Of a stretch of 64,000 nucleotides of DNA, positions 60,605-64,000 are shown piece by piece. The DNA comes from Tistrella mobilis (GTDB taxonomy: Bacteria; Pseudomonadota; Alphaproteobacteria; Tistrellales; Tistrellaceae), in the NCBI RefSeq assembly GCF_041468085.1, contig NZ_CP121017.1:2149501-2213500 (forward strand), in the 5' to 3' direction. The position numbers and the translations under genes are program-made. The notes below the pieces were generated by a model. That model did not search any database. It saw nothing but the letters and a program-made list of their open reading frames with translations, and was not told the origin of the DNA. The stretch's first letter is position 1, and the number at the start of each line of letters is the position of its first letter.

Positions 60605-62311
60605 ATGGACCGGATCCTCGGACGTATGACCATCACGATCAAGTCGGCCCTGCTGATCGTGATCATGGCGGCGGTGGCGCTGATCATTGCCGTTTTGAGC
60701 TATGACGGGCTGATGGTCAGCGAGCGCCATGGCGAAACCATGCGCAACGCTTCCGAGCGGGCCACCTATGGCGAGCGGGCGAACGGGCTGGTGATGTCGG
60801 TGGTCTCTGACAGCCGTGGCATCTATATGTCCGCGGATTCCGAAAAGGCCGAGAAGTTTGCCGTGACGTTGATGGCGGCGCTCGACCGGCTGGGCGAGAC
60901 GATGGACGCCTGGGAGCGTGCGGTTCCCGAATCTCAGCGCGCCGAGTTCGCGCCTGTCATGGCGAAGGCGAAGGAGTTCATCGATTTCCGCCGCGAGCTC
61001 GTCCGTCTCGGCCGGACGGAAGGGCCTGTTGCGGCGCGGGCCTATGGCGACAATGACGCGAACCGGGCCAACCGGAAGGCACTCAACGATCAGCTGGAGA
61101 AGCTGGCGGTGCAGAACGCGGCGGCGGTGGATGCGGGCGTCCATGCCATGCGTGAATTCCACGACAGCCGCGTGGCGCTGCTGCTCGGCGTCGCCGCTGC
61201 GGGCATCCTCCTTGGGCTGGCTGCTGCTGGTGTCGTTGCGATTGCCGGGATCGGCCGACCTCTCGGCCGGATCAGCGGTGCAATGGAGACGATTGCCGCC
61301 GGCACCGATGACGTCACGGTGCCCGGAACCGATCGCCGCGACGAGGTGGGTGTGATGGCACGGGCGCTGGAGGTGCTGCGGGGCGCGCAGGCCACGGCAC
61401 GGCGGCTGGGCGAGGAGCGTGAGCGGGCCCAGATCGAACGCCTGAAGCGGGCCGAGGCGCTGGAGCGCCGCATTCAGGGCTTCGACCGCGACGTCGTGTC
61501 CATCCTGGCCGAGGTCGACAAGGCGATCCGGCATCTGCAGGACACTGCCGGCACCATGTCGGGTCTGGCCGACGACCTCCGCGGCCGGGCCGGATCCTCT
61601 GCCGCCGCGGCCGAACAGACCTCGGCGAATGTGCAGACCGTGGCCGCCGCTGCTGAAGAGATGGCGGGCACCTTGCGTGAAATCTCCAACCAGGTGGTGC
61701 GCTCGACCGATGTCGCAGCCAAGGCCAGCGCCCAGGCGGAAGGCGCCGATCAGACCATCCAGAGCCTGGCGGAAGCTGCCGGCCGGATTGGCGACATCGT
61801 TCGACTGATCGAAGACATCGCCGGCCAGACCAATCTGCTGGCATTGAATGCGACCATCGAAGCCGCACGTGCCGGCGATGCCGGCAAGGGCTTTGCGGTG
61901 GTCGCCGGTGAGGTGAAGAGCCTGGCCGGGCAGACGGGCAAGGCGACCGCCGATATCGCGGCCCAGATTTCGGCCATCCAGACCGCCACCGAACGCTCGG
62001 TCGAAGCCTTCCGGGCCATCGGCGGGACGATCGACAACATCAACGAGATCTCGACCACGATCGCGAGCGCCGTGGAAGAGCAGACCGCGGCAACGGGCGA
62101 GATTGCCCGCAATGTTCAGCAGGCCGCCGTGGGGTCGCAGGAGGTGTCGACCACGGTTTCGCAGGTCAACCGCGCTGCCGACGATACCGGCTCTGCCGCA
62201 CGCAGCCTGGCACAGGCAACCGATCTGCTGTCGGCGCAGGCGGGGCGGCTGCGGCAGGATATCGATGCCTTCCTGACCGACATGCGCAATCAGAGCCTCT
62301 CTGCGGCATGA
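60605..62311 (+). CDS. Methyl-accepting chemotaxis protein
   Basis: The 568-residue chemoreceptor has membrane helices at about 9-30 and 190-215. They enclose a helical periplasmic sensor of about 155 residues, like the four-helix-bundle type. A HAMP domain (about 215-265) and the cytoplasmic signalling region follow. The conserved tip [18 protein letters not shown] is intact. Start choice is uncertain: ATGs at 60590, 60596 and 60605 are in frame. The last gives the usual short cytoplasmic lead. Confidence 0.92.
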   Translation: MDRILGRMTITIKSALLIVIMAAVALIIAVLSYDGLMVSERHGETMRNASERATYGERANGLVMSVVSDSRGIYMSADSEKAEKFAVTLMAALDRLGETMDAWERAVPESQRAEFAPVMAKAKEFIDFRRELVRLGRTEGPVAARAYGDNDANRANRKALNDQLEKLAVQNAAAVDAGVHAMREFHDSRVALLLGVAAAGILLGLAAAGVVAIAGIGRPLGRISGAMETIAAGTDDVTVPGTDRRDEVGVMARALEVLRGAQATARRLGEERERAQIERLKRAEALERRIQGFDRDVVSILAEVDKAIRHLQDTAGTMSGLADDLRGRAGSSAAAAEQTSANVQTVAAAAEEMAGTLREISNQVVRSTDVAAKASAQAEGADQTIQSLAEAAGRIGDIVRLIEDIAGQTNLLALNATIEAARAGDAGKGFAVVAGEVKSLAGQTGKATADIAAQISAIQTATERSVEAFRAIGGTIDNINEISTTIASAVEEQTAATGEIARNVQQAAVGSQEVSTTVSQVNRAADDTGSAARSLAQATDLLSAQAGRLRQDIDAFLTDMRNQSLSAA

Positions 62312-62357
62312 CATGAGGATATCACCACAGAGTCCTGATATTCCTGTAGTATGACAG

Positions 62358-62395
62358 TGACAGGGCGTCGCAGATCGGGCGGCGCCCTGTTTCCT
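62358..62395 (+). terminator. Terminator after the chemoreceptor gene
   Basis: A stem ACAGGGCG (62360-62367) pairs with CGCCCTGT (62383-62390) and is followed by TTCCTG. It lies about 46 bp after the stop codon. Confidence 0.65.
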
Positions 62396-62444
62396 GTCGA
62401 TCCCGCCACCCGCCTTGTGACGTCATAGGGGATGTACAGAAATC

Positions 62445-62795
62445 ATGGGCTTGCAGTTTCCGTTTCGGCCGGTCGCGGCCATCGGCCTCCTGGGGGCCGT
62501 GCTCCTGGCCGGCTGCCTGCAGTTTCCGGCCGAACGCGATATGCGCTCGGGCATCATCGTGAAGGATGACCGGCACTTCGTTTTCGAGGCGACGGCCTTC
62601 GATCGCGGGCGGTATGCCAAGGACAGCGACCAGGGTGAAGCGACGCGGACCGGACTCCTGATCGGAGAACTCGACCGTAAGCGCCTGTGTCCCAACGGAT
62701 ATCGTATTGTGAAGCGCGAGGAACGGGTGATCGGCAATGCACCGGCATCCCAGGGCCGGGAATGGTTGCTGCAGTATATCGGGGAGTGCCGGTGA
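62445..62795 (+). CDS. Small hypothetical lipoprotein
   Basis: The 116-residue protein has a signal peptide with lipobox Leu-Leu-Ala-Gly-Cys (Cys24). The mature part contains Gly-Ile-Ile-Val-Lys-Asp-Asp-Arg-His-Phe-Val-Phe-Glu and two further Cys (in Leu-Cys-Pro-Asn-Gly-Tyr and Gly-Glu-Cys-Arg at the C-terminus) that could be disulfide-bonded. I do not recognise the family. The ATG and signal peptide make it a likely real gene. It stands alone between the chemoreceptor and the DUF4440-like gene. Confidence 0.68.
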   Translation: MGLQFPFRPVAAIGLLGAVLLAGCLQFPAERDMRSGIIVKDDRHFVFEATAFDRGRYAKDSDQGEATRTGLLIGELDRKRLCPNGYRIVKREERVIGNAPASQGREWLLQYIGECR

Positions 62796-63119
62796 TCGGG
62801 ATCGGCAGATGCCTTGACCGGCGGTAGGCCCGGTAGGGCAGGGGGGAGCGAAGCGCATGTGATGCCACGTCACATCAATGCGGATATCGATGGCAGATCA
62901 AGGGTATGGCTGGCACGACCGGCGCGGCGTCCCCTGTGAATCAGGGCTTGGCGAACCGGTCCGACCGTGCCATTGTGTCCCACGACACTGGCGCGCGGTA
63001 TATGCCGTGCCGCCGGGCTGGCACCGATGCCGCGGCATTGATTGATGCGGCAGACGGTGCCTGCGTTTCGACCTGCTCGTGAAGTTTCCGACCTGCTCGT
63101 GAAGCCGGAGTTCGCCTCG
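62796..63119. other. Non-coding gap with a palindrome and 20-bp repeats
   Basis: No gene is supported here. A perfect inverted repeat, ATGTGA and TCACAT around TGCCACG, lies at 62857-62875. It resembles a CRP-type half-site pair but with a 7-bp and not 6-bp spacer. Two near-identical 20-bp tandem units follow at 63066-63104. Confidence 0.5.
63066..63104. repeat. Two tandem 19/20-bp repeats
   Basis: TTTC(C)GACCTGCTCGTGAAG is repeated directly just before the DUF4440-like gene. The second copy ends 15 bp upstream of its ATG, close to the ribosome-binding site. Confidence 0.75.
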
Positions 63120-63755
63120 ATGACCGTGAAGTCCCCGATCCGTGCCGGGCTGTTCGCCGTGACGATCGTCGCGCTGGGTGCCGCCCTGCCGCTTGCACCT
63201 GCGGCCCAGGCGGCCGCCGCGAAGACCAAGCCCGTCCAGACCGCGGCCCTCGCACCCGAACCGCGCCCCACGGCCAAGCCGACCCCGCCGGCCGGCAGCA
63301 CGGTGGTGGCTGCGGTGTCGCCGTCCGTGGTTGCGGGCGCTGCGGCCTATGATCCGAACAAGGTGAAGTCCGAGATCGACGCGGCCCTGGCCAGCTGGGC
63401 CTGGTCGCTGAACAGCGGTCAGCAGGGTGTCGTGGTCACCAACATGTATGGCCCGGACGCCATCATGATGAGCGACGATCAGAGCCAGGTGATGTTCAAT
63501 AATGGCGGCATCGTCCGCTATTACGGCACACTTGTCTCGCATCGCCCCGATCTGAAGGTGACCTTCGGCGACGGCTGGATCACCGTGCTCGGCCCCGATG
63601 TCGGGACGGCCACCGGCTTCTACACCTTCACCTATACCCAGGGCGGCAAGCAGGTGACGGAACCTGCCCGCTATACGCTGATCTACCGTAAGACCGTGGA
63701 TGGCTGGCGTATCGTGTCGCACCATTCCTCGCGGCTTCCCCAGGCGCAGAGCTGA
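63120..63755 (+). CDS. Exported DUF4440/SnoaL-like NTF2-fold protein
   Basis: The 211-residue protein has a signal peptide ending near Ala-Gln-Ala-Ala and a Pro/Ala-rich spacer (about 34-75). An NTF2-like domain follows (about 78-205). It includes Phe-Asn-Asn-Gly-Gly-Ile-Val-Arg-Tyr-Tyr-Gly and Tyr-Thr-Leu-Ile-Tyr-Arg-Lys-Thr-Val-Asp-Gly-Trp-Arg-Ile-Val-Ser-His-His-Ser, typical of SgcJ/DUF4440-type proteins. The domain is probably periplasmic. Its ligand is unknown. GGAG lies 9 bp before the ATG. Confidence 0.82.
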   Translation: MTVKSPIRAGLFAVTIVALGAALPLAPAAQAAAAKTKPVQTAALAPEPRPTAKPTPPAGSTVVAAVSPSVVAGAAAYDPNKVKSEIDAALASWAWSLNSGQQGVVVTNMYGPDAIMMSDDQSQVMFNNGGIVRYYGTLVSHRPDLKVTFGDGWITVLGPDVGTATGFYTFTYTQGGKQVTEPARYTLIYRKTVDGWRIVSHHSSRLPQAQS

Positions 63756-63790
63756 TCCTTCACGGACCCGGTTCCGGCCGGGCACGACAT

Positions 63791-63826
63791 GAAGACGGCC
63801 CCGCAGTCGACTGCGGGGCCGTCTTC
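63791..63826. terminator. Bidirectional terminator
   Basis: A perfect 16-bp stem (GAAGACGGCCCCGCAG / CTGCGGGGCCGTCTTC) with a TCGA loop lies between two converging genes. Confidence 0.85.
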
Positions 63827-63836
63827 GTTCATGGCG

Positions 63837-64000
63837 TCAGCGCAGCATCACCGTCCGGCTCTGCTCACGCATGAACTGGGGCAGATACCAGGGGCCGAGG
63901 CCGCCCTTGCCGCCCGCGCCTCCGGACCCTTTCCAGCCGCAGAAGGGTTGGTGCCCGGGCCAGGCACCGGTGGTGGCGCCGCTTGCCCGGTTGACGTAAA
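63837..64000 (-). CDS. 3' end of an aldehyde dehydrogenase gene (partial)
   Basis: Only the last 54 codons are in the window. The translation contains Tyr-Val-Asn-Arg, then Gly-His-Gln-Pro-Phe-Cys-Gly-Trp-Lys-Gly-Ser-Gly. This is the C-terminal segment of the NAD-dependent aldehyde dehydrogenase fold, closest in pattern to L-glutamate gamma-semialdehyde (1-pyrroline-5-carboxylate) dehydrogenases. The reading frame closes with TGA at 63837-63839. The catalytic part lies beyond the right edge, so the substrate assignment is tentative. Confidence 0.8.
   Translation of the reverse strand, partial: YVNRASGATTGAWPGHQPFCGWKGSGGAGGKGGLGPWYLPQFMREQSRTVMLR

Noticed and set aside
62857-62875. CRP-type binding site
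   Set aside because: The half-sites TGTGA and TCACA fit, but the 7-bp spacer differs from the 6 bp of the CRP consensus, and the nearest gene is about 245 bp away.

Overview
The window is chromosomal DNA from a GC-rich alphaproteobacterium. The gene families, the hopanoid-type squalene genes and the order tatABC-serS-surE-pcm-nlpD-yajC-secDF suggest Rhodospirillales or a Tistrella/Azospirillum-like lineage. The lineage is inferred from gene content and order; no marker gene was aligned. No prophage, insertion sequence, CRISPR array or rRNA operon was seen.

Layout. 0-1.8 kb: an OmpR-type regulator, a glycine-zipper lipoprotein and a Pmp3-type membrane peptide. 1.8-6.1 kb (minus): a four-gene Anbu island (proteasome-like peptidase, transglutaminase-like protein, alpha-E protein, circularly permuted ATP-grasp). 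6.3-7.2 kb: an RsbW-like kinase and a STAS partner. 7.4-11.3 kb: Na/Pi symporter-like, TerC and CBS/CorC membrane proteins. 12-16 kb: a ferric-iron ABC importer. 16-22 kb: tatABC, serS, surE, pcm, nlpD. 22-24 kb: a TetR regulator and a KAS II-like enzyme. 24-29 kb: a DUF815 ATPase, yajC-secD-secF and a Mth938-like protein. 29-34 kb: sodB, squalene genes hpnE and a fused hpnC-hpnD, and a NDUFAF6-like gene. 34-39 kb: trmFO, a hypothetical gene and uvrA. 39-48.8 kb is accessory: an MCP with a lone PDC sensor protein, an M20 deacylase with a divergent LysR regulator, a sulfate importer lacking cysA, and a YdhS-like FAD protein. 49-58 kb: ssb, an aldo/keto reductase, ohrR-ohr, gyrA, coaD, queA, tgt. 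58-64 kb: an acyl-CoA synthetase, an intron-containing tRNA gene, an MCP, two small exported proteins and the 3' end of an aldehyde dehydrogenase.

The most striking element is at 60004-60327. A tRNA-Lys(UUU) gene is split in its anticodon loop by a 248-nt group I intron that folds with P1 through P9 and has no open reading frame. Next in interest are the Anbu island, the HpnC-HpnD fusion in one polypeptide, and several well-formed regulatory sites. These are an OhrR-type operator, a TetR palindrome, a near-consensus LexA box before uvrA, and three GATAA motifs spaced exactly 15 bp apart in the LysR divergent promoter.
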